64,000 nt of DNA from contig JAZARR010000221.1 in NCBI GenBank assembly GCA_037389465.1, positions 1,404,501 to 1,468,500 of the forward strand, written 5' to 3'. The position numbers and the translations under genes were made by a program. The stretch comes from Baylisascaris procyonis (lineage: Eukaryota; Nematoda; Chromadorea; Rhabditida; Ascarididae). Position 1 is the stretch's first letter. Each line of letters starts with the position of its first letter. Positions 27,888 to 41,174 of the stretch are shown piece by piece. Below the pieces are notes generated by a model. It had not been told where the DNA came from. It saw only the letters and a program-made list of their open reading frames with translations, and did not search any database.

Positions 27888-28129
27888 CTAAAATAAACGC
27901 ATCGATAAAAACGGTTATATGCAAACAAAACATGCATATGAAAATATTGTAACACAAGTTATATTACCTAACATGATCACCTAATACATTCGCATATACA
28001 ATATAACGAGAAAATCATCAATCATACATCAGCACTCAAAGATTAAAAGTGTGCAAAATCCAACAATGAAAAATCGCATTCTAATAATTCGCTTGTAGAT
28101 ATAAATACGCTAAAAACTAATCTATAAAC

Positions 28130-28290
28130 AAGAAGTAATCCCCTTCAACAAACGCTAAAATCAAGATTTATGTGCCTAGGAAACTCGGCAGACTCTTATA
28201 TTCCACATTTCGCCGTTTCCTCCTCCCCTCCCCCCGCATTCCCACTGTGCGGCAATCTTATGATGTCGTCTTCCGCTTTTGATGAATGCG
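28130..28290 (-). promoter_or_regulatory. Candidate SERCA promoter with TATA-like box
   Basis: About 360 nt upstream of the SERCA ATG the minus strand carries GGAATATAAGAGTC (TATA-like, about 28193-28206). It is preceded by a G/GA-rich block (about 28220-28245) and an ordinary-composition stretch that stands out from AT-rich flanks. This suits a core promoter whose transcript would be spliced to the acceptor at 27888. No factor site is claimed. A more distant promoter is equally possible. Confidence 0.25.
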
Positions 28291-28299
28291 TCTGGCCCG

Positions 28300-31200
28300 T
28301 CCAGAGCTGTTGACTAAACAATATCAGACATACGTCTTCGCCTTGGAGCGCAAAATCCTTCGATAGCTCTTTAACAACAATTCAAGTGGACACACATGTG
28401 GTATTCTGCTGAAAATAAGAACGCAACGAGAATAAAAACGGTTGACGTATCAAAAGAATTCTGATGGAAATTTTAAATAATTTAGTAAAATTTTAAAGAA
28501 AATTGAATTTATTTCGAGCCGGAAAAACAACGCAAGATTTATGCATTTAGGGGAATACTAAATTTCTTGGTAAAAGAATTCACGTAAATAACCTACAAGT
28601 GAAAGAAAAAGCCGCATTGGAGAGATCGTTCATACCACAAACATAGCATGCAATAATAAATTGAAAAAAATTAGAACATTTTCAAGCAGAATAAAGGCAT
28701 CGAACATTCACCGCACGAAATGTTGCGCAACACCACGAGCACCTTTGCCATTATTGACCAATTGTAATAAACTCAGTGTGATGGAATACGGGTTTAAAGC
28801 TCTAGCTAGCACTGACGAAAAGAATGAATCTGCATAAGGTAAAACTATTCATCCATTCGAGAATGGAATGGATGTGGTGACGAGGGCTGCCGAGGGTACA
28901 AATAATATCCGGTGCAAAAGGACGCATTGTGCAAATGTCGCTAATCAACTAGCTTCACTTCGTGAAGTACGACGTCGGGATTATACGCACCGAAGAAGGT
29001 GCAACAATTACTCTCCATGCCTCATATATTTTAGCACTTCGTTCCATTTCCTCAAAATTCTAACAAAAACATAGCAAATTTCTAAATCCACATAAATCCC
29101 TTTCAATTATTTCCTTTCGTAGCTAAAGGACTATCTTCATCCCGAATTATTTCTCCTAACATTTCAAAACCTGAACTTCAAATTCGCTTTTACACTGGCC
29201 TACTCTTTCTCTCAACCTTTCAGCATCCCAAGGCTACACTACGTTGCAGCGTCCGTTGCTGCCAATTACAAAGCATAAAAACAAAGAATGGTTGTTTACC
29301 GCCCTGTCAGATATTTTTAGGCATAAAGAATAGAACATAACAAGTGGAGAAATGTGCTGGAGGAGTTGATGCAGTATAGCTTTTGCATTTCCCCTCATCT
29401 GACCGACCGGTTTCATCGGCTGTCAATGAATTAAAAGACAGACACAATAATATCACCACATTTTAGTGGATCCGATCCCTCATAAGAATCGCCTACAAAA
29501 GATTCGCTTTCCTGTGGCCTCACAGATTTGACTAAAAATCGATAAATTTGTATGACCAAAATACGTGCAATTTTGTGACAACTTTAAACGCTTATAAACC
29601 CTTTTGAAGTTAAATACCCGTAATCCCCTTTGAAGATGATAGATGAATGTGAAATAATATGCAGCTAGCTATTCTTTAGTGAATAAACACACAATAATTA
29701 ATACCCCAGTTCTCCAAGTTGAAAATTACCGAACAGACAAGCCGATAGACAAACACAAACAGACAGACACATAAACAGGCGTAACGCCATCGTGCACTTG
29801 TGCAAATGATCCACTAAATGATTATCGAAGAATAATTCATTATGAGGAAATAAATAAAAATGCGCGAAAACAACGATGAAAAATGAAATCGCTTGAGTGC
29901 ACGAGAAATAACCTTTTGGTGTCAAAAAGATGAGAAAATGTTCTCCGAGGAAGTCGCAAGTGCGCGATCGATGAAGCCAATTGTGAATATTTGCCACTCA
30001 AATTTATCGCTAATTTTGCACGTCTGACATCGCAAAAAAATTTTTTTTGGCCCTCTTATTTTCGCCTTTTTATACTATAAAGCGAATATTACCATCGAAA
30101 TCATCGGAACTTTTAAAAAATAGCAAACAAAAACTGGTGCGAATTATTGGCTAATGACTTAGTTCAGCTTATCATATCACAGTAGCCACTCAACACAACC
30201 TCACTGGAATAAAAGTAATCAATCCCAAAAGAAATTTCAGTTGAGTGTCCCTAACGATGATTATCTTCGAAAACATATAAATAATTTCCATATTTGATAC
30301 TAAACCTTCGGAAGTTAAAAAAAAAAGGAAATTCTGTAGACGTATTGTCTTCTCATAAGTAATAGTCGATTGATTTTCATCGCAACGTATTGTTAAGAAA
30401 AGTGATATTGAACAATGAGGGAATTCCCTAAAGTGCAAAACAACTTGAATGCCCTCATTGCTCGATAATATGGAGCTGGCTAGCATAGAGAAGAGGAATA
30501 GGGACAGCCAGAGAGCAAGCAGGTGGCTGGCCAGAAGGCGTTAAGCAAGCCCCGACTGCCGTACTCCACAAAACGGCCGCACATTACAACTGTATTTAAA
30601 GCGTGTGTGCGTGCATATAGCTACATTGATGCAATAATACTAAAAACAAGCCATCATTCACGCCTCTTCCCTCTTTCCACGCAACGCCCCTCGAATGCTT
30701 AGCTCTAAAAAATTGCACACATGACTGTGCTAACATGAATGCTTAATCTTTTGCGACCTCTCTCAAATATCATTTTATTCGACTTTCATAAATTGCAATC
30801 TCCTATTATGAACACTGCACATCATAAAAAACGAAACTATTGCAAAATGAAACCGAAAATTTTGTCTTATTTCTTTTCTGTTCTTCAAATCTGCGATAAA
30901 CCTTTAAGTGGGAGTTAATATTATGAAGTTTACAAAGTGCTCAGGAGTTACGAATGGAGAGATTGTAACAATATATGCGACCTCTCAATAGAAAAGAATA
31001 AAAAAGACACGAAGAAGTTTCGATGCTCTTTTCTTATTTCCTTTCAATGCGTATAGAAATCACAAGTATGATCAGTAACCTTCCACCTGTGGCATCGTTC
31101 ATCTGGATGATATACCTTCTTGATATGTTAGAGATATTACGTGGTAACGAATATGCGTGAAAGGAAGATAGGGAAAAAAGGAGGAAACAGCCGAGTAGTT

Positions 31201-31730
31201 TGCAATTTGATATATAGAAAATTTCTTAATAAAATAAAGGAATTTGTAAATAAAGCCCAAAAATTAACCTAAGTACGAATGTTTCGTATTCAATTGTATC
31301 ATAAGTTAACTAAGAACAACGATGAGTAAAAAATCACTTCTCTGTTCTTTTCAAAATATTCGATTGCAAATGTGAGAATCCACCTCAGCGAGACAACTTT
31401 TTATCGATCAATCAAATGCAAAAAAACTTCCTCACTGCCGCTGAGGCAACTGTGCGAATAACGGACGTGATGCTGCAAAAGTTGTTGCTCGATTTTCATC
31501 GATCTCGTAGCGATTGTTTTCAATCATCTCAACTCACCGCCACTTAAATAATGCTCTCTTATCAATGAAATTTTTTCCCTATACAACACTAATTGTTATC
31601 TATCGTCTTAGGTAAGCGACGCATAATTCATCAGCTGTCTATTTCTATAAACTTACCAATATTTTTTCAGAAACCACTTAAGACAAATATACCTATGATA
31701 CCCAAAGTATTGGCGGAATTCAGCGAATTG
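28300..31730. other. No gene recognised; upstream of SERCA
   Basis: AT-rich. No exon with family similarity and no repeat of note on either strand. Confidence 0.6.
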
Positions 31731-31732
31731 AG

Positions 31733-32007
31733 GGAAGCTGATTTGAATATATTAAGATATTAAGAGGTGGTATGGGAAAGCTGCGAGGGGCTTGGAAAGT
31801 TGAAGAAATTGGAGATGATTTGAATAAGTTATTAGCTGCTTTGAAGTTAGGAAGTGACTTGAGGAGTCAGGGTATGGCTCAAAGAAGTTAGAAGGTCGGT
31901 TTAAGAATCTAGGTGGGGGGGGGGCCTACGAAGTCAGTAAATAGCTTGAAGAAGTTAGGAGGTGGCTTGGAGATGTTACGAGATGGCTTGAAAAAATTAC
32001 GAAATTG
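31733..32007. repeat. Degenerate 21-bp minisatellite
   Basis: The best three units are 31945-31965, 31966-31986 and 31987-32007 (CTTGAAGAAGTTAGGAGGTGG and variants). Older, indel-containing units extend leftward with the recurring pattern CTTGAAG..TTAGGAGGTGG. In one plus frame the period encodes heptads such as LKKLGGG and LEMLRDG, but stops interrupt the array. Confidence 0.75.
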
Positions 32008-32009
32008 CT

Positions 32010-35000
32010 TTATGTTTAAAACGATCACTGTTATCATACTTTTATTCGCGAATCCACACCACTGCCAGCATTCAAAAAAGAAACACGTATGCACATCATT
32101 ATTAGACTGGTGAAATGCAATGCTTCCATCACGAATTTCACTCATTAATATTCCAAGCACCTTCCCATTTCCAACACCCATAGGACAATCAGCGGATTCG
32201 ACCTTCCTATCTCTTAGATCCCACAATAACAACAATCACTGTGCTATTCTGCAGTTCGTATGACAGCGGAACTACTCCTATATGTTATGTCGAATTACCT
32301 TCACGAAACTTATAAAACATAATCACTCGAGCATCTTAACATAAGTGAACGACCGCTGTATTACAAATGCCTACACCTGGTGCCGAACAAGCATAAATGC
32401 ATCCGGTGAATGTAGAAGGAGCCCACGATCGCAACGAAGGGACAGCAAAATATTCAACATCACAATCAACAGCTATTCAAACATATCATCATAGCTCCCC
32501 TCTTATTCGCTTTCAGTAAACTCTTACATAACGGTATGATGTAAGATCTGACACCTGCAGTAACTGCGGACGGTGGGAAGTTACGGCAATCCGTAAGCCA
32601 CACACTAACACATCACAACACTGTTTTTCCCTCTTCCAACTCAGATTGAAGCAACATGTGAAAATTCAGTCACTTCTATATAAAGTCAATACAGCTCCAT
32701 CCATCCCACACGTTTAGAGAGCGATACAATATCTCATGTATTAATGCGTGACATAAGAACTAATAACAACTTAGAAAAAATCAATGGGTGGAGGATGGAC
32801 TCGATTGCATCCCGATAAACTAGATTCTTTGGTTCCGAAGGCCTCTTTTCAACAGAAAAACCGATAAAATGACTTTTTACCACAGACTCTAAGTTTTGAT
32901 GTCAGAAAAGTTATACGCTATTGCTGTTTAAGGAAAAAAATTGAAAAGAGCAGTAATCCCCTTCCCTCTAAAAACTTAATGGAGTTCATAACTGGACAGA
33001 GGGAAGGTTCTTTGTGGAGTTATTCAGTAATATGAAAGAATAAGCCGAGAACTAGATGGCATTCGATGTGTAGGAAACAAGTAATAGATAAAATGGTATA
33101 AGCATGCTGAGTAGATTGCATGACGGTGAGGGGAAAATATATAAAAGAGCAACGATTCGCTGGCAGAAACAATGTTGCAAGATGTAGTAGAAAGTTATCA
33201 GGATGGAATAAATTTGTCACAGAGATGAGGATCACTGACTGTATTATAAATGAGGGAGAAAAGTTTAGCTGTAGACGACAGCTGGCGATAAGCTCCAACA
33301 GTATCTCTAACGTTCGCAAAAAATAAAAAGTTAGTTAAGTCCACACCGAAAATCATGAGAACGATAACGTTTCCCTCTAGAACGTGGATAGATGAGTGGC
33401 CAACATCATCTAAGCGTGATAAAAGCCTGCGTTTAGATGAATGGAGACTTTCACAGAATATTATCGAGCCGATAATTTTTTGAAATCCAAAATGAATGCA
33501 AAACAATTTATGCAAATTCCATTTCAATGCACTTAATGCAGAGGAAATCATTTCGAACTACTATGCCGTTATGTTGTGCTAATAAAACAACTTCGCTGAA
33601 TACAATATTTATGAACGAAGAGTATATGCTAATCATTGATGGTACTAGCAGAGAAAACAACTTCCTTTATCACAATTAATACTACATAAATGACAGCTGC
33701 AGGCGATCTATTAGAGGATTGCATCACCATTCATTCGATCGTTTGAGTAAAGTCAATTTCTCTGATGCTTAAAAATCCAGAATTTTGGAAAATAAAAAAT
33801 TTCATGACGTTCCCTCATAAATAATCTGAAATAAAAAATTTTCAAGCCAAATTTCAAAAATGAATTTGGAAATGTTCACATCCGATTTGTTGAGTTTTTA
33901 ATCCCTTAATTAAGTAATGAAGGTATAATTACTCGAAGATTCCACCAAGTTTAAAGTTGAAACAAGCAAATATCAGCCCAAGATAATATCCTCTTCATTA
34001 CAACTTTGATAATAATTAATTCAAATAAAAAATGTTCACAGTACTTCCGTTCAAATCAATATATTACTTTTTGCATACCACTAATTAAACGTAATGCTTC
34101 ACTGCACCAAAGTTTTCGCACCGTCTGGCAGTTGCGTTAATCGAGTGCTCGATAATTACGACGCCATTTAGAGCAACATTTTAGTGAAATTTGAACAGTT
34201 CAAAGGCTCAAGCTGACACCTACCACCTTTCCTTTGAAAACAAGGAAGTCACACGGATCCGATGTGGAGGGAAGAAGGGAGAGAGAAGCCTAACCTTTTC
34301 CCCTTCCTACGAAGTAGGCATTTTGCGTCCACAAACTGCAAAAACACTACGTTGCAAAACGGTTAGATGCACAATATCGTCTACTCAGATGTGCTTCACA
34401 AATTTTTGCACAACTTCTTACTGAGCCAATAACTTTTACTGCTAAGTGACATCGACTGACAGAGGAGCACCAATGAACAATGGAGTTGCGAGATTCACAC
34501 CATATGGGGTATTGTTGCAACGAAACTCTGCAGGCTGAGCAGATGGAAGCGAGAGACCAATCAAAAAAAAAAAAAAAAAAAAAAAATCAAGGAAAAAACT
34601 CGTTAAAATTCACACTTCCACTGACTTCCTTTTAATAAATAACTTTCCGCATAGAATGACGTCAAAACGCAGTGTGGGATAGGCGAACAGCGACAAATGA
34701 GGCAATCACTTCTCTACTCACAACTCGACTTGAACAAAGCAGTCACTTTCCACTTCACTGAATGTTGACACCATTTTCTCGATCAAATTACAAAAGAAGT
34801 AATGAGACGATTCGATCTACTTCCGGATAATCTAAGCAGATTACTGAATTTGAGTTTCTAAAAAAACCTCTGAAAATTACTTTAAAAGAAACTAAAATGG
34901 TTTTTTAACAATCATTAAATACCTCTAAGGTAACTGTACAAAATCCACTAAGCCCACTATCACATATATACATTCAAAGCGATGCTAACATTGCCCACTG

Positions 35001-37425
35001 CCTACGTAAAATACAACAATCTACTATGTTCAGCTATCACACAAAACGATGAGATGAACCTTCGCTTTAATTGCACAAAAATATTCAAAACAATCAATAA
35101 TATCTAGCATCACATCTGAACTACGATTGTTTTATAAGCAACACTTGATAGCCGGCTGTAATTAAGAAGTCAGAAGGAACACAAACTGTTAGCTGCGTTT
35201 TCTGTCTGATTATCCGAGCTGCTTGATATATCACAAAGATTACAATCTTGTTGCTTTCAAAAAGAGCTTGAAAAGTTCAAAGAAACGATTGTGCCCTAGG
35301 ATGAATCACATGGCACGAATTTTCTGCAAATTCGCCTATTGAACCAATCTGTTGCATCGATACCATTAAAAAAATGAAATCCTATATAAGCCTCTTGTTA
35401 GGAAAGCAACTGACTATAAAAACTCTCAACCGGGTATCCGTTTCTAGCACAGCCTGCTCGGATGTGTGCAAGTATGGCGCATCTTTAGATGTCTACAATA
35501 TCAAAGCGGAATCTTAGACGGTTTAACCTTGGTTGAACTGAATTACCACTCTTTAAATCAAACTTCACAATTGATAGGTAACAATGATTGCATTATTGAA
35601 TATGAGTTCGTCGACAAAAAACTTCTGTGAACTGAAAATAAAGTGAAGTACTTTAATGAAATGGAGGCTATTCTGTTTGAATAAAACTACACTGAATTCC
35701 TCATAAAACAGAATTACCAGGTTTAGGAAAAAATGGATTCCATAAAACTTTTTGAAGGAATAAAAGGAAAGTGTTCCTTTCTTCAATAAGAAAGTCCGTT
35801 GAGATAGGAATCTGCGCTTTGTTCTGCTCCTTAGACGTCAATTTCCAAGCAAAAGAAAAGGTGGCGTCATGCGATTTTAAGTAGAAACGAAAATAAGTGC
35901 AAAAAACACTGAATACAAAGTACACACGTAGGCAAACGATCTATTAGACTCGTTGCGTTCTTTTCCCATCATGACGTAAACGTGAGAGTTGGCAACAAAG
36001 AGCAATTAGAATCGAAAGCAATACGACCATACCTACGTAGTTGACAGTCGGCTACCCGTTGTTTGCACTTACTTCCTGTATTTACTTCTTAACTCCTCTA
36101 ATTCGAAAACATCCTAAGAGAATGAAAGTAATCTTCGTATTTTACTGATTACGACGTCATTAACTTATCATTACACCAGAAAAGAAACGAGTGCCTCAAT
36201 GAGAATCAAGAATGAATCGGTATGGAGACACTTTGCAACGATTCACATTTCACCTCAAAGATAGTACACTAATTGAACTAACCAATTCACTGTGATTTGC
36301 ACAACGCTACATCTGTGCCGCCCATCGTTTACAAACAACAACCTAAATTCATTCGAATACCTACCGATTTGTTATTCCCTTGCCGTTAGCTTGTCAAATA
36401 TGCTGTAAAATGACGTTCAATATCAAAGGAAGAGGTATCAATAAAATCATTTGACCACCTCATAGAGTAACGAGGCGACAAATATATGCCCTGCAATAAC
36501 AAAAAAAATGTTCCTCAAATATTTAACACTAAATTTTAAGTGCTGAAATCAATTTAACACGACTTATTTATTGTAATAGATAAATTAATGTTTTTGCATT
36601 ATGAACAAATCGGAAAGTAACAAATGCCTTGCCAAATAGATATCAATATATCGCATATGAGTGAAATTTGATGACGTTCCACATCTTCAACTAAACTAAA
36701 TTTTTTCTATTTGATTAATAATCACTTTCGCATATTAAAACTGGCCAATAAATTGAGAATTTTTTTCGCTAAAACAAGTTACCATGACTACTTATTAACC
36801 TCTCTCTAAATGGGTAGTTATGTCTAGCAAAAACTTCTGATACTTCTTTTCAAGACTTTGAATATGCTCCACTTATATCAATAAGTAACAGATTTCTCTA
36901 GCTTTAAAAACTTTCAAATTTAACTTTAAACTCAATATATAAAATAAGACCTAAATAAAGATAACAATGGAATAAAAAAATGTAAACGAGACTCACGTAG
37001 AATGTTGTTATTGAAACATTCATTAAGTAAATAAACGGACGTTGATTCTATATTTTACTACAGCTTTTCATAATATCTGTTAACTATGTTATTTCCTTCT
37101 TCGATTTTATATTAAAACCCGAAATGCATATTCTAGAAAAAAGCGACTTAGAAAGTTAATTTTCAATCACTCAATTTGATGCATCATTGTTTTGCTCGAA
37201 ATTTTAAAAACATTATCTTAATCTGGAAGGTTTTAAAGCAATCACTCTGCACCTTCGAATATACTCATTTTTAAATATTACCTTTTTTTAAAGAACACTC
37301 TCCTCTTCTTAACATCTAACAACCTATCTTTTAATTAGTAAGCATACGATGAATCTACAATGATCAGTTTATTATAGGTCAAAGCCTTATAATATCTCTA
37401 GCTTAACAGCGTCTATATAAATCTC
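32010..37425. other. No gene recognised
   Basis: AT-rich. It contains the 24-bp poly-A tract. The ~100-117-codon minus frames at 33020-33551 show no recognisable domain. Confidence 0.6.
34563..34586 (+). repeat. Poly-A tract, 24 bp
   Basis: An uninterrupted run of A. The preceding 60 bp are GC-richer than the surroundings, which would fit the tail of a retroposed sequence, but no target duplication or pol III box is evident. Confidence 0.9.
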
Positions 37426-37497
37426 TTGTTGAAGCTTTCTTCAGGAGTTAAGATAAAAAATCATTCTAACATCAATCGCAAGAATAATAAAATTTCT

Positions 37498-37623
37498 GGG
37501 AATCAAATGGGTGATTATTGCGACGATTGTTTGAAACATCCTTACAATTCCATTTCAATATATTGCAAAAAGTGCATAAAGTATGATAGAAATCATGAAA
37601 CACTACTTTCCAAAGAAATTCTT
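37498..37623 (+). pseudogene. Weak B-box-like zinc-ligand frame
   Basis: The frame beginning near 37426 contains C-D-D-C-L-K-H then, eight residues on, C-K-K-C, followed by D and H a few residues later. C-x2-H-x8-C-x2-C is the first half of a B-box zinc site as in TRIM proteins, but the second half is too short. It could be an isolated exon, a relic or chance. Flanks are very AT-rich, and the frame runs on through a poly-T. Confidence 0.2.
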
Positions 37624-37719
37624 TTTTTTTTTTCATCTACGGTGATCGAAGAGTTATTGCGCCAACTTTATGAGAGTGCAACGCTCTTTTCACTGATCGT
37701 TTTTTATAGTATCATATAA

Positions 37720-40700
37720 AATGCGCATTGCACAACAAAATACTTTCAACAAATTCATACAGAATTGCCACGCAATTTGAGATGTCTAATTAATGAAGTT
37801 TATTTCACAATTGTTTATAAAATGTTTAATAATCTTTTTGATGTGAATATTTGACCTTCATTAGCGAGAATTGTAAGTGCAATGTGCAATCAATCGATTT
37901 TAACCAAATATCCGTTCATTCTTCATTCATAAAAATGCGATCATTTTCTTCCTTCTTCAATAGTTAAACTTGAGAATACATCGAAGGTTAATAAAGTCAA
38001 TATATTCAAATTGTTTCTTCATTAACGCCATCCATCCTAATTTAGTTATAACATTATATGGCTATGTTTAGTGCCTCACACTATTCACAGCGATATGAAT
38101 GCATTATTCAATGCATTTCATTCCCCTTTTTAAATAAACAAATGAAGAAAATAGTTGGAATTATTACAAAACATTTTGGGAAGTGCAAAATAATCCTAGA
38201 GTAAGATATCAGAGATTACATTCGATTCAAATTCAGAAATGTGAATTTTCATCAAAATTCAGCATTCTACGTCTTTATATACTTCTCATTAGTTCTAATT
38301 ACTTATTAAGAGAAGCATTTAGAACGACCCAATTTGTTGATTTTTCACATTCATCAAAAGTGAGACAACTCTTTGAGAAGTGACCAATTCTTTGTTCATT
38401 TCTAGGCAAAATTTGCTTTGTCGAAGAAAATTTTTCTGTGTAAATTATAAAAGAATAATTTTTCATTCGAAAATCAAATCAGAACTTAGATATTGCTGAC
38501 CGAATAAAATGTTTTAGCAATATCCCATGGGTAATCATGAAAATTTTCTGCATGCGAAGTGCAACGAAAGAAGAAATTAAATCCCCTTCTTGCAATGAAC
38601 AAAAAAACAGCATCACATCCTTTAGCTTAAAGATGCTATAAATTCTCAGCAAGAAAGTTAGGGGCAAACTATGTGATCCTAAATATTCGACATTCCACTG
38701 GCAGAAGTAAACTTCCAGATAACGCTTCTCCACCCCGGGAGAATCTCATCATCCTGCACTATGAAAACGACGGTCCATTAAACTGCACATCTTCCAGCAC
38801 ATGGAATTTAAGAGCATCCTAGAAAGTTGTACTTTCTGGATTCATGAAACAGAGCTACTTATGGGAAAGAGAGCGGCTGTCAGCAAGATTCACCGAACAA
38901 GAGATGGATGCAGACATGAAACAAAGGCCTCAGACGACCTAGTTAAGCATGTGAAACATAGCACACGACCCATAAGTTTCGCGATCGGCCCTTGAACATT
39001 TGCAGCTTTTGCAGCTTATTTTCTTTGTGCCTTTTATTCTATCCTATGCATATTAAATTTATTTGCTTGCATAAGCATCGAAACATCGTTATTTCGAAGT
39101 AAAAAATATAGCAACAGTAAAAAATGGAGAAAAATGAATAATGTGACGAAAAGGATAACAAAAAATTGAATGGTTTCTTCGTTCGAGATGAATCTTAAAT
39201 AAAAAAATTTGACTACAAGGTAAATATTTGTTGATGATGGCAGAAATAATTACTAATGAAAGAAAATATTTGGATAAGAGGAGAGTGAAGCAATGATCGA
39301 GGTGAAGGGGTGAGGAAGAGGGAAGGGGAGGCAGAAGGATACGAAAGGGATATGTGGTGTTAGTACAAGGACGAACAATTTCAACGACCTTCTAAAAGTT
39401 AGTCTATAATCAACTTGCAAGTGACCTCTAAAAATGCACCCATCCTTTCCCTTCAAATACTTTCGAGATATTCACTGTCAACTCTCGCTGATTTTTATTG
39501 GCCGCTCTCTCCACCGCATCCGAGGAACTTCAAACCAAACTCATTTCCTTCAACATGAACCAACGATTACAGTAACCTTCTGACCATTTGACCTCTAGCA
39601 ACGGGATATTATGGAAACATTGGACTGCCTACCTTCACCCAGCAAACTTCGATTCTTCGGCTGTTATCTATAAGATGTGAAGCGAAGGAAATGAAAGGCA
39701 CTCTAACAACATCAAATTACACCCCAAAGTGTTCATCGGACTTTTGCGAAAACCCGTTGGAAATGTCGCAAGGTCCATGTTTTAGGATTTAGGTTTTGAG
39801 ATTTGAGGTTCAGGACTTCAAAAGCTGAAGGTGCCAGAAACCAACGGTCAAATAAGATAAGCAATACGGCTGGGTAACAGAAAAAAGCTGGAAGAAAACC
39901 TCAGTGATCAAGAGGCTTTCGTTTAAAGCACCGAACTACTCAAAACATCGTACAAAGGAGGAGTGCAAAAGCAGAAACAATGTGGGCATCTATATTTCAA
40001 GAAAGAGCTGACGTAAAGCAGTCTAATCTTGTAGCTTGCACAGCAACAAAGTCAAATGCTGTGTACGGAGATGCTTTTATATCGTTGAAAAGAGAATCAA
40101 CGATGATCCCGATGACTTCAGAAGTACAGAAGTTAAACGTAGAGATCTCGATTGCACGTAATAAGCAATAATCCTGCCAACAAAAAACGGAAGTCAGGAT
40201 CCCGCATCGCAATACTTGCACTTCCATGAGCAGGAGTGACTCACTTCCAGAATTTCTATGCGCAACAGAGATTTTGTCGCTCTGATAAAAGACTCAAATA
40301 TATCACCATGTAGGTACTCTTCCAAATCCTTCCACCTCCACTCTCCACTTTACTGTGAAGATTCCAAACGTTCAGATGTTATGGGTGCAAATGCTTCTCC
40401 CAACACTTTAGTCCTCAAGCACAAAAATGCTTGGAGAATTTCCCGTCAAAAGTATAACTCAAATAAAGTAAACCGGGTGAAGGTTCAGGGTGATTAACTC
40501 GCCCCCATATAGCACTAGCAAATGCCATGTGAGTGGCGCTCACAAAGATTTGGGGTGAGCATTAAAGCTATTCTAGTGCCTCTAAATGACGATAATAAAC
40601 GTACATATGGAGTAGGCCGAAAAAGTAGGTATAGAATAGCGACAACGAGTTCGAACAGGAAAATACGAAGTAGCCGATGAGGTAAGGAGAATGGAAATCG

Positions 40701-41060
40701 CATATTCTCCCAGATGCTTCGACACTCTTCTTATTTTGTTCATTACAGACAGAAAGGCTTAAAATTTTTGAGCGGATTCTGGTTGATCTTAAGAAAACTT
40801 GGCGCCAAAAAATATCTCTTCAAGCCCAGAGGAATCAAACGCAATTCTACCCATATTTCAGCATGAAATAAAATCAGGGAATCGTCATACATATGTACGG
40901 AATTGGCGAATTCAAGATTTTCCTACGACAGAAGAAAATACAGGAATTATTGAAAGAATCACCCGCTTTATGGCATCCTTTTAGGCATCCGTGTAAGTTT
41001 TAAAAAAAGGTCATTATACTTTTGCAAAAGCGAGCGTGTTTCTATCCGCCTGGGAGTCAG
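37720..41060. other. No gene recognised
   Basis: An open stretch around 38140-38383 (about 80 codons between stops) is not recognised. A 7-bp-arm hairpin AGAAAGT TGT ACTTTCT lies near 38820. A degenerate TTTAGGA/TTTGAGG heptamer run lies at 39781-39815. Confidence 0.6.
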
Positions 41061-41173
41061 GGGCCACCTCGGAGTAAGACTCTTCTGGAAATTCATTTGT
41101 ACAGCTGAAATTCTGGGCTGCATTTATGTCATAGCTTATAGCTGATCACCACACACTTGATCGAATCAGTTCT
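41061..41173. repeat. Dispersed repeat, copy B
   Basis: Same orientation as copy A on the plus strand and the same block order. It diverges from A after the TTC end. Confidence 0.65.
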
Positions 41174-41174
41174 A

